A stretch of 26,186 bases of DNA from Cudoniella acicularis. Taxonomy: Eukaryota > Ascomycota > Leotiomycetes > Helotiales > Helotiaceae. This document shows positions 18,101 through 26,186 of the stretch, one piece after another. The notes under the pieces are model-generated. The model made no database searches and had not been told where the DNA came from. It saw only the letters and a list, made by a program, of their open reading frames with translations. Position numbers and translations under genes: made by a program. The stretch lies in contig JAAMPI010000773.1 of the NCBI GenBank assembly GCA_013054445.1, positions 1-26,186 on the forward strand. Reading direction: 5' to 3'. Position 1 is the first letter of the stretch; each line of letters starts with the position of its first letter.

Positions 18101-19174
18101 GGTAGATGTACCTTGGAGAGTTGGTGTTGATGTTCGTGAAATAGGGGGATTCGAACGGAGAGATGTTGGTTGAGTGGGAGAGGTCAGTGGGGGTGGGGAG
18201 GTTCGACCGGAGAATTGGAGTGAGTGGATTAAGGAAATAAGAAAATTGGAGAAGACCGTATGAGCAAAGCTTAGGGAACTTTAGGGGGTTTTGTCGGGGA
18301 GGGTTAAAAACAGGTTCTTTCCGAGTCTTATGGGGGTTTTGCATAGAGGTTACATTGGATGGTACTAGCTAAATTTCACCCACATGCGCTCAGTCTGGGT
18401 TTAGGTAAATGCAGTAGTATCTCAGGCCAGAAGACAGAAGAAATGAGTGAAATTGGGTTATTTAATAATGCTAGTATGCCGCAGTACTTCTTGATTTTGT
18501 TTAATGTTCAGGGGCTCGTGCTGTGCTGTGTTGTGTGACACTTTAAGAGACAACGTTTATTTAAATACATTCATTTATGTGCATATATATAAGATATAAC
18601 CTTTCATTAAATATATTTCACTTTATATCTAGTTTGAATTTATAGTTATTTAATTGCTGTGAAGTGTTCACGAACTACCATGGTACAGACTCAAGCCCGC
18701 TAGAATTTAGCGGACAGTGCGCGGGATTTAGGGTGCACCTCACTGTAAATTAACGATTGTGTGAATTTTCTTCAGGGAGTTCTTGAGCCCTGAAGTTAAG
18801 CGATTTACTACGAAGTGTCGTTTCAAACCACTGCGTGATTTATTCTAAGTACTCATTCTGTTAATTAAACTGTTGTTGTGTGAAAAATTTTCTCTCAATC
18901 AATTCAATATGTTTTCTTTTGTTACATGCACCTGCTGCACCTGCACGCTGAAACCTGCATGGCGGTGAAGGCTGTGTTGCATCGGGGTGTAACCACCCAA
19001 CCTGTTTTCCCTCCGCTTCCTTTAACCTCCTTTTTATTTCTCACAAGTTTTGTGTATTTCACGAACCCTTTACACTGTAACGCATAATTCGTTTCTCCTC
19101 TTTAAAAACCCACTCGCATCTTTATCTTTCCACCCTCCACGCGTCTCCAGGCTACAGCACACTCAACAATCACA
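18101..19174. other. Intergenic; promoter of the HET gene at 19175
   Basis: No gene recognised. AT-rich to about 18900, then C/T-rich up to the start (core promoter). An antisense frame of 113 codons (18003-18344) covers the end of the broken membrane-protein gene and looks fortuitous. Confidence 0.4.
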
Positions 19175-20905
19175 ATGCGTCTCCTCAGAGCAAACACCGA
19201 AAGGCTGCACGAATTCTTCGAGTCACAGGCCCCGCCATACGCAATACTCTCTCACTGCTGGGGCGCCGACGAAGTGACATTGCGCGACATGGAGACCGAG
19301 ACTCTCGAGTGGAAGAACAAACCTGGCTATAAAAAAATAGCATATGCGTGCGATCAAGCAATCAAAGATGGCTTCGAATTTGTCTGGGTGGACACATGCT
19401 GCATCGACAAAAACAGTAGCGCTGAACTTTCCGAAGCTATCAATTCCATGTACCGGTGGTACCAAAAGGCGAAGATTTGTTACGCTTACTTGGAAGATGT
19501 TGATGTTGAACAGGGTGGAGAGATTGGGAGTGGGGATTCGGATTTTGGGAGGAGTAGATGGTTCACGAGAGGTTGGACGTTGCAGGAACTCCTAGCCCCA
19601 AAAGAAGTCGTTTTCTACGGCAAGGACTGGAAGAGCATCGGAAGGAAGTCGGAGATAGCTGAGGTTATTTCGAAGATCACGAGTATTCCGAGGCATATTG
19701 TTAAGGATCCGGTTTTTGTGTCTTCGGCGAGTGTTGCACAAAAGATGTCGTGGGCTGCGGATCGACAAACCACTCGGGAGGAAGATGTAGCATACTCGCT
19801 TCTGGGTATACACGACGTCAATATGCCACTGGTCTATGGTGAAGGAGTGAAAGCATTTACTCGACTGCAAGAGGAGATACTGAGAGTTTCTACCGATCAA
19901 TCTATACTTGCTTGGGATTATGACATACTCAACCTCCAAATGGTTCAATCTAGCGATGGGATTTTGGCAGATAGCCCCTCTCTATTTCGAAATTCCGGAT
20001 ATATTGTACCAATACCTTCTGGGGCAGACGACGAGTCCCATTCGATGTCAAACAAAGGTCTACTTATCGAGGTGCCACTGTTGACGAACAGCCGAGAAGC
20101 ACACTACTACCAAGCTGTTCTTGACTGCCAGGATGAGCGGGATTACTCTTTTAGGGTATCAATCCATCTTGTGACTGTGTCTAATCTTACAAAAACTTCA
20201 TTTTTCCGAAATCGCAGGCCCGATTACGGAAAGCTAGGGCGAGTTAATCTTTCCACCACAGTTAAAACCGTGGAGGCGCGAAGACCTTTTTATCTTGTCA
20301 AAAGGCAACCTTTTTCTCCACAACAGAGGATAGGGTACTCTGAGTACCCGAGGCCCACTGTTTTCCTAGTCAACTCGAAGTCTGCCCAAAAGAATGGATA
20401 TGAAATCACAGAAATTATGCCAAAGTCTACGGTCTGGTTTCCAGAGACAGGAACTTTGCGAATACTGCAATTGGAGCCCGGCAGTGCAATGACGAAAGCA
20501 GCTTTCGCGTTTCACAATAAGAGGCTGGATAGTCTATTCTACCTCAGGGTAACGAGGGTACGGTGGTTGCCCAACCTACGACCTGAGTTGGAACTAAAAG
20601 CGAAAGCTGTTCTCCAACTTAGTTCTAGTCTAGAGCCAAGAGAAAACGGATCTCTGCACTCTATCTACGAGGACGGGTTAGCTACCTGGTGTTCCTCGAC
20701 ACGTATAGTGCTGAGTGGGGATGAAATAAACAACACAGAAGGAGACGTAATTGTCGAGCTACAAGAAGTGAAAAAACTAAATCAGGCGGTTCTGATACTC
20801 GATGTTTCTTTTGAACCTCGCGCAAACGAGGCAGAAGAACAACTTCCAAAGCGCACTAATTTACCTTCAAGAGCGCTTAAACAAATAAAAGACATATTAG
20901 TTTAA
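19175..20905 (+). CDS. HET-domain protein (HET-E/DRL-type N-terminus)
   Basis: Intact single-exon gene of 576 residues with the classic start MRLL then a HET domain over about residues 20-250: YAILSHCWG at 22-30, VWVDTCCIDK at 70-79, SSAELSEAINSMYRWYQ, SRWFTRGWTLQELLAP at 127-142, then SVAQKMSWAADRQTTREED and YSLLGI..NMPLVYGEG. This domain is shared by many vegetative-incompatibility proteins, where it acts as a cell-death effector. There is no NACHT or WD40 part; the C-terminal 300 residues are a less conserved region seen in stand-alone HET proteins. ATG context is TCACAATGC, preceded by a pyrimidine-rich promoter. Next to an F-box-like gene and a second HET gene. Trigger and partner are unknown. 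Confidence 0.95.
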   Translation: MRLLRANTERLHEFFESQAPPYAILSHCWGADEVTLRDMETETLEWKNKPGYKKIAYACDQAIKDGFEFVWVDTCCIDKNSSAELSEAINSMYRWYQKAKICYAYLEDVDVEQGGEIGSGDSDFGRSRWFTRGWTLQELLAPKEVVFYGKDWKSIGRKSEIAEVISKITSIPRHIVKDPVFVSSASVAQKMSWAADRQTTREEDVAYSLLGIHDVNMPLVYGEGVKAFTRLQEEILRVSTDQSILAWDYDILNLQMVQSSDGILADSPSLFRNSGYIVPIPSGADDESHSMSNKGLLIEVPLLTNSREAHYYQAVLDCQDERDYSFRVSIHLVTVSNLTKTSFFRNRRPDYGKLGRVNLSTTVKTVEARRPFYLVKRQPFSPQQRIGYSEYPRPTVFLVNSKSAQKNGYEITEIMPKSTVWFPETGTLRILQLEPGSAMTKAAFAFHNKRLDSLFYLRVTRVRWLPNLRPELELKAKAVLQLSSSLEPRENGSLHSIYEDGLATWCSSTRIVLSGDEINNTEGDVIVELQEVKKLNQAVLILDVSFEPRANEAEEQLPKRTNLPSRALKQIKDILV

Positions 20906-21109
20906 ACATTTGTGTATGCTTCCATGTATAAAATTATTGTAAGGGACATTTGGATTAGATATCAGGAGAGAGTTTTGTTTCAATTTTTTGTATTGCTAGG
21001 TAAAGCTTTAGGAACAGTTACGAACCAGACTTCTTTGTTTCAGTTTTCCTAGATAATGTGTCATGAATCATCCATTTCCTCCACAGAACGTTGTATCAGA
21101 CCTATATCC

Positions 21110-21899
21110 CTAATGCTTCACAACAAAAGATGCCCGTTGATTCTCAATTCTCTCTCGGCATAGCCTGTGGTAAAGGTTCCAGATACAGCCTAACCCATCC
21201 GGCTGATGATCCTCCCGCTCTTCAAAGAACAGATGACACTTGTAGCAGAACGTCATCGAATGAGGAACCCATGACAACAAAGACACCCAGAGCTTCCGGT
21301 CGCAGCAAACATCATATGTCATGAGGCCAAGGTTTCTTGGTCGTGCTTCTTTGAGGATGTTGTACAGGCGTTTGTCAGCGAGACCGAAGCATGTAGTTGA
21401 AACTGGGCAGTTCGAGGTTCGGAAGATCTTTAAGAGAAGCTCATCCGGGAGCGCCAGGAGGGGTGCAGCTTGTGCATCTTCAATTGCAGATTGTGACTCT
21501 TCGGTAGGGGCGGTGGACAGGATTGTGGACAGGATGAGACTGGTTTTATAGTAGTTGTCGGGCAGAGTTGTAAGCTGAATAACATTGCTTCCAGTCAATG
21601 GCTTTGTTGTCGATGTCTTCAAAGTGAAGTTGAGGAGTCGGCGCAAGATGTTTCTCTTTCTCGAGGAAACCTTCTTTGAGGGAGTACTGTCGAATTGTCT
21701 TCTTCCTGACACTGCCCCGTCGTCTGAGCGATAATTAGTTATCAGTAATTTAACATCAAGATGCCTACTCACCTTCAGTTAGGATCCGAGGCAATGTGTT
21801 CAACTTCACTAACACGCGACGCGTCTTTCCAACCAACTTCATTGTCGTCGACTTTTGAGTATTTTCGAGGCCGTTGGTATGATGCCTGGCGACAGTCAT
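21110..21899 (-). CDS. F-box-like protein with C-terminal Cys motif
   Basis: Spliced model, minus strand: 21773-21899, a 49-nt intron 21724-21772 (GTGAGT..CGCTCAG with branch ACTAAT), then 21110-21723; phase 1 matches, giving 246 residues. The middle carries LLALPDELLLKIF, the N-terminal half of an F-box, followed by TCFGLADKRLYNIL. F-box proteins link substrates to SCF ubiquitin ligase through Skp1. A short C-terminal FCYKCHLFFEE segment has one CxxC and resembles the zinc-binding tail of many fungal F-box-like proteins; substrate-binding repeats are absent. Basic N-terminus (KTRR, SRKRNILRR). An in-frame Met at codon 20 could also be the start. It sits between two HET genes; any role with them is speculation. 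Confidence 0.7.
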
Positions 21900-22979
21900 A
21901 GAAGACGGATGGCCTGGAGACATGGCGTTGATGTGTGTTTGCTGTACTTGGGTGAGGTTGTGGGTTGCGACTCGAGAGAGAGAACTTCGAGTTCGGGAGT
22001 TGTGGAGGTTGATTTGAGAAACATCTGCGACAAGCCACAGCTAGCTTCTGACCTGCATAAGCGAGTCAAGTTTAGCCTAATCTGACTATCCATATCGCAT
22101 AGCTCGTTCACTTTTGCCAGAGAAAAAAAATCAAAACTTGGTGTGCATATAGAGTTGACTCTAGCTAAAGAAGTATCTAAAACTGACAAAAGAAAATCCA
22201 CCCCCGAAGGAATGAATCCCAGAAACCTGAAGTCATGATACAACCCCAACCTAACGGCCCAGGGAGCGCGTGATAGTTTACGCTGGCAGAGCGAGTGTAC
22301 TGCCCCAAGCCGAGGGAACTTAGACAATGTCCCCGCCCGCTAAAAATATCTTATATCCAAAACTTAAAAAAAATATCCAAAAGAAAACCCATTTCCTGTG
22401 CGACCCAATTTCCCTCCTAACGGGGAAAGTGAATCGGGAAATGGATCCGAGAAACTTGAGACATCATCAAGGACAACCACTATATTAGTTGCCTCTCGCC
22501 TACTTTCTCTGGCAGAGCGTCTAGTTGGTAGAGAGGAAAGTAATTGGAGCCTAACAAGTAGCGCTGAATCACTAAACCACTCTACCACCTGTCTCTTGAG
22601 AACCATAATTTTTTATTTTGTTATATATATGGAGTTTGTGAACCGAGCGGGGTTTTGCCGATGAGGTGTGGGGCGAACACTCGCTCTCCTTTCCGCCTCG
22701 CTAAGGACCGCATCAGGCCGACTTTTTTTTTTTGGAACGCACTTGACTCCCGACACCGCTCCGTGAGTGTGGAAGTATTATCGCTATCAGGAATCTGAAA
22801 TCTCGATCGAAAGTGAGTTCGAAGCTTTTTGCTTGTACTCTGCAACTATTTCCAGATCTATTTTGCGACATCACCCTAAACACCTAAAAGTATCTAAATA
22901 ACTTCTCCCTTTCTCAAAAAGCAATTTCCACGTGCAGAGGCGTGCGAGTACAGGATTTGTATCCCATCCCCCCCTTGTG
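21900..22979. other. Intergenic; no recognisable gene
   Basis: Several frames of 60-143 codons, none convincing. An inverted repeat TGGTAGAG (22525-22532) / CTCTACCA (22580-22587) lies in an otherwise featureless stretch. Confidence 0.4.
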
Positions 22980-25353
22980 TCACTCAAGCAAGACAGTCTT
23001 CCACTCTCGATCTGTTTTGGCCCAATCGACAAGATATATCCAACCCAGCTCCCGGCGGTATGCATACGAGCCACGCCAACCAATCACCAACAAGTTGACA
23101 ATAGGTAGCACGGCTAGTGAGTTACCACACTTGTCAAAGTAATTCTTTGTCTTCTTCTCGTTGCCCGAATAAGCCAAGATACGCTTCCCTGACAATGAAA
23201 GTGCAATAAATTCAAATAAAGTATTCGTATCATGTTGGGGAGAAGTTACGTCTCTTTCAAGTCGAGCTACATCTCCACAAAGTTCGCCAACGAACTCCCC
23301 TCCTGAGTCCACTATGTGAAGGCCGGACCTCTCGGGTCTTTTTGCGAGCCGAAGAAATGCGGCTTGGGCCCTTGTTAGTATGACCCCCGGCTTCAAGTTT
23401 TTCAGAAATGCACCATTCTTCTGAGGCAACAGAGGAGAAGTTTGTGGATATTCAATGGTCATCGGGACTCGGTCTATCGCTTCCTTGAAGAACATGTGGT
23501 AGCTTTGCCAGCGCGTGCTAAACTTCTCGCGTACAGTTGAAAAGTTGCTAGTCTTTAGTGGCAAGGAGAATGAAATATTGGCCACGCATCCCTCGCTACA
23601 GGCAATAGCCATATAAACTTGCCAGTCGTCGTCCGTAATGGTGTCAGCATGAATGTTGAAAGGTTTGAGCAAGGCCGGCGGAAAAGAGGGATCGCTCGTA
23701 TACCAAGGCACTAACGTCCCAAACAATTTCGTGGCTTGATAGTTCACTGGATCCTGAAGAGTCATGACCGAAGACCACGACCAAGTGGGTAAAACCATTC
23801 CTGGGTGTTCGAGGCGAGTCGTAACATTATTACCGATATCAGCGTACCATCGCAGCGCTCGGTCAAAGTCCGCTTGAGGGAGCCCATTTAAGAAGACGCC
23901 TCCCTTGTCATAGAGCGATTTTGAAATGCCAGTGAAGGCATTGTAGGCATCCGACTGATATTTGAGCGATCGAGAAGTGTAATTTTTGAGATGACGCGCG
24001 AAGGTATCAAAACGTGAACCATCTTCAGCGATCAGAAGTTCGTGCGAGGCGAACTCATTACGGAGCCCCTCACGATTATATTGATCCTCGTGGCAGATTG
24101 ACTGCCCATATTCAAAAAAAGCTCGCACATTTGTGAAATATAGCCTCCTTTTTGCTAGAACGGCTTCCTGGTATGTCCACCCGCGAGTATGCCATAAAGC
24201 GAGAGGATCGCCTTCAACTTCTCCGATAATATTTGTAACTCGAAGACCTGATACGTCTCCATGGTGTTGAACTATCTCCCGCGGATGACCGATGCCGGGG
24301 ATTCCAAAGTCCATGCTATCTCCGTAGGCAACTATTAGCACAAGGCGCGCTGACGAATAAATATCGCCCATTGCATCGATTTGATTTCTCTTGTCTTCTG
24401 CGCTATCTTGGATGATGCAGAGTCGGTCTGCCCAAAGATATCTCTCGCCTAATTGCGCGCAGACAGTGATCGCGTCTTCTATGGTTTGGGGCATTTCTGA
24501 TGCAGGGAGCCCTCCATCTTTCTTCATCTCTTCAATCGTGGCACATGTGGCCGTAAGCAGGGATGGACGACTGTCCAAGCCCCATACGTAGCTGAGAGCA
24601 ACAAAACTGCAGTCGTTCATTTCGACAATCCGTCGCCGAATAACATCGATAACTCGGAAACCTTGAGGTAGGCTCTCTTTGGGTTTGTGTTGACGCCCTT
24701 CGTGTTCTTCAAAACATTCAGCCATCTTGTTTTTCAAGTGAGTTCCAAGAAACCATTTCTCCAACATAGGGCAAGTTGGCAACTTCAGCTTGTTAGCGAT
24801 GCAAGTATATGGTAAGACAAACTATACCGTCATTTATGTCGCTTATGTGAAGGTCCACCACCCAGGTGAATGACGTTCCATCGCCATTGTTATACTGCGC
24901 ATAGACTTCTGCTGATGAAATACAAGCCTCCCCAGGCTCTTTCTCTCTCGACAGCTTCAGGTCAAGAATGAGAGTGGAATGTGCTCTCTCGAGATAAGAA
25001 CATTGTGCTGGGTTGAAGGCTCTCAAGATTATGCGGTTTACGACACGGCAAAGCGGGCATTGCGCTGTCGTGTCGCCCTTCACTGCTAGCTCCTTCCTTA
25101 AAGGGAACACGAATTTGTTGCGAGTCTCAACCTTCACACATATCATCAAATGCCTAAACCGTAAGTGTTGACAGGAATGACAGATGGATTCGGCTGAAGA
25201 AATTGAGAGAGAACAGTTGGAACACGGCTGGTGGAATAGCTCATTGAGTTCATCTACAGTCGGTTCTCCGTTGTTGATTTTCTGAAAAGAGGAACAGTAG
25301 GCACAGTCATTATCCATCATGAGTAGTTTATAAACACACTCTTTAACATTCAT
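22980..25353 (-). CDS. HET-domain protein with Cys-rich N-terminus (TOL/HET-6-like class)
   Basis: Two exons, 24823-25353 and 22980-24782, joined over a 40-nt intron (GTTTGT..GCTGAAG, branch GCTAAC), phase 0, giving 777 residues. A GTATAG donor five bases upstream would break the frame. Exon 1 holds Cys pairs CAYC, CSNC, CHSC and CPLC over residues 18-115, a common N-terminal extension of this HET class and possibly zinc-binding. Exon 2 carries GFRVIDV, then HET motifs FVALSYVWG around 237-245, RYLWADRLCIIQD around 290-302 and HTRGWTYQEAVLAKRRLYF around 371-389, plus PTWSWSSV in the C-terminal part. No breaks; length is typical. Expected role is allorecognition-linked cell death. The ATG at 25351-25353 is the first; internal Mets at codons 12-13 are alternatives. 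Confidence 0.92.
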
Positions 25354-25909
25354 AAGCCGTGCTCAAGTTCAAGCTTGTAGCCCGTCAATCGGAGTACACT
25401 TCGCGCATATTACGCATTGGAGGTGATGGTAAAGCTCTTCTGGTTGAAATGAAGATCAAGTAATCCAAAGAGGCTCTTCGTTTTGGCTCGAGTTTGAGGT
25501 TACGAGTTGGGCCAATTAGGGCTTCGCAATGAAGCGATTTCTGATCAAATTGAATAAAAACAACGTAGGCTCGACAAAAAGGTCGGTTGATGTTACGCCG
25601 TTGCTACTATTTATCACGAAAATGATAGTGATATACGTTGTTGGTGATATATTCAACGATAATAAAGTGATGTTGGAAGAAGGAAGGAACGAAGGTGCGC
25701 CTGGAGGCATCGCAGCGCCTAAATACAGGGCGCTAAGCACGTGACTGAGCTCGCACGTGACACTCACTATTAGTTAACTAAAAGTAAGCAATGTACTATA
25801 AAAATGTATACGCCTCTTTAAGCTTGGCGGTTAATACAGCATTAGTATTAGTTGATATCTATTAGAGAATATTCCTACAGGAAAGATCAAAAAAACTATT
25901 ATACTATTC
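25354..25909. promoter_or_regulatory. Upstream region of the HET gene, with paired E-boxes
   Basis: No gene recognised. Two CACGTGA sites lie 16 bp apart at 25738-25744 and 25754-25760, an arrangement that can bind bHLH factors cooperatively. They are about 385 bp from the HET start and downstream of the kinase-like gene's stop. Function is inferred from motif only. Confidence 0.35.
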
Positions 25910-26186
25910 TTATCCTTCAATATCGTCTTTTGAGCCGAGCATCCTCAACGCTTCCGCCGCTTGAGTCCGATCTGATGGCAAAAATCTCATCAACCCCTGA
26001 ATAAGAAGAAGCAGGCATTGAAGACTGGGTTCCTGGATCTTCTCAAACCTCCGTTCTAGTTTCGATTGTCCCGGCTTAGTCGCTAGGTCACGAATACAAA
26101 AGTTAGCAAACTCAGCAATGTCTCTGGTCGAAGATGAATAAATGCCTATGACATCAATCAAATCGCGCCCTGAATCGCGTTTCATA
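25910..26186 (-). CDS. Probable protein kinase, C-terminal end only
   Basis: The frame is open from the window edge to TAA at 25910-25912, 91 residues. The stretch LLLIQGLMRFLPSDRTQAAEALRML is what the end of a kinase C-lobe looks like (helix then D/SxR-x2-A-x-EAL), and IDVIGIYSSSTRDIAEF upstream fits the region before it. The Met at the edge is an internal ATG, not evidence of the start. Without the catalytic loop the family cannot be named. Confidence 0.5.
   Translation of the reverse strand, partial: MKRDSGRDLIDVIGIYSSSTRDIAEFANFCIRDLATKPGQSKLERRFEKIQEPSLQCLLLLIQGLMRFLPSDRTQAAEALRMLGSKDDIEG

Noticed and set aside
18003..18344. Minus-strand frame of 113 codons
   Set aside because: Asn/Pro/Leu-rich with no domain; it overlaps the opposite-strand frame that looks more gene-like.
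21896..22327. Minus-strand frame of 143 codons upstream of the F-box-like gene
   Set aside because: Unlike any known domain; it overlaps the start of the spliced F-box-like model in another frame.
22505..22590. tRNA-like stretch (A-box-like GTGGTAGAGTGG on the minus strand, inverted repeat)
   Set aside because: No B-box (GGTTCGAATCC-like) at the right distance and no acceptor-stem pairing.

Overview
This window reads as filamentous ascomycete (Pezizomycotina) nuclear DNA. The introns are short (40-121 nt, usually about 50) with GT..AG ends and CTAAC/CTAAT-like branch sites. Promoters are pyrimidine-rich, genes are separated by AT-rich spacers, and several families are typical of these fungi: HET, NACHT-WD40, fungal APH-like kinases and D-arabinono-lactone oxidase. 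Helotiales is my guess at the order; it rests only on general resemblance.

Layout. 1-1456 (-): ALO1-type lactone oxidase, 3' end off the window. 2243-4142 (-): HET-domain gene broken by an in-frame TAG and a frameshift. 4625-5892 (+): APH/choline-kinase-fold phosphotransferase with a tiny first exon. 6867-11857: a segment bounded by 48-bp terminal inverted repeats, each directly flanked by TA. It holds a decayed Tc1/mariner-pogo (Fot1-like) transposase tail, a HeLo-like domain gene (-) and a divergent NACHT-WD40 NLR gene (+). 12966-13549 (+): DUF336/UPF0303 protein. 15032-15664 (+): secreted glycoprotein whose start codon appears mutated. 16-19 kb: AT-rich, gene-poor, with decayed repeats and one probable pseudogene. 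19175-20905 (+): intact HET gene. 21110-21899 (-): F-box-like gene. 22980-25353 (-): second intact HET gene, with a Cys-rich N-terminus. 25910-26186 (-): C-terminal end of a probable protein kinase.

The theme is fungal allorecognition and programmed cell death: three HET genes and one NLR/HeLo-like pair in 26 kb, among ordinary metabolic genes. The most interesting part is the divergent pair. The C-terminus of the HeLo-like protein and the N-terminus of the neighbouring NLR share an ungapped motif (VEQ-x-FG-x3-A-x2-G-x2-A-x-QG). This is the layout expected of an amyloid-templated NLR/effector pair such as NWD2/HET-S, with a different motif. The pair lies inside transposon-like inverted repeats. 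The HeLo-like gene has two frameshifts in this sequence, so it is either decayed or affected by assembly error; an N in the WD40 array shows the assembly was uncertain nearby.

Many of the gene breaks are C-to-T type changes (CAG to TAG, CAA to TAA, ATG to ATA), as expected from repeat-induced point mutation (RIP) or cytosine deamination. Gene models and splice sites were derived by eye and have no transcript support.
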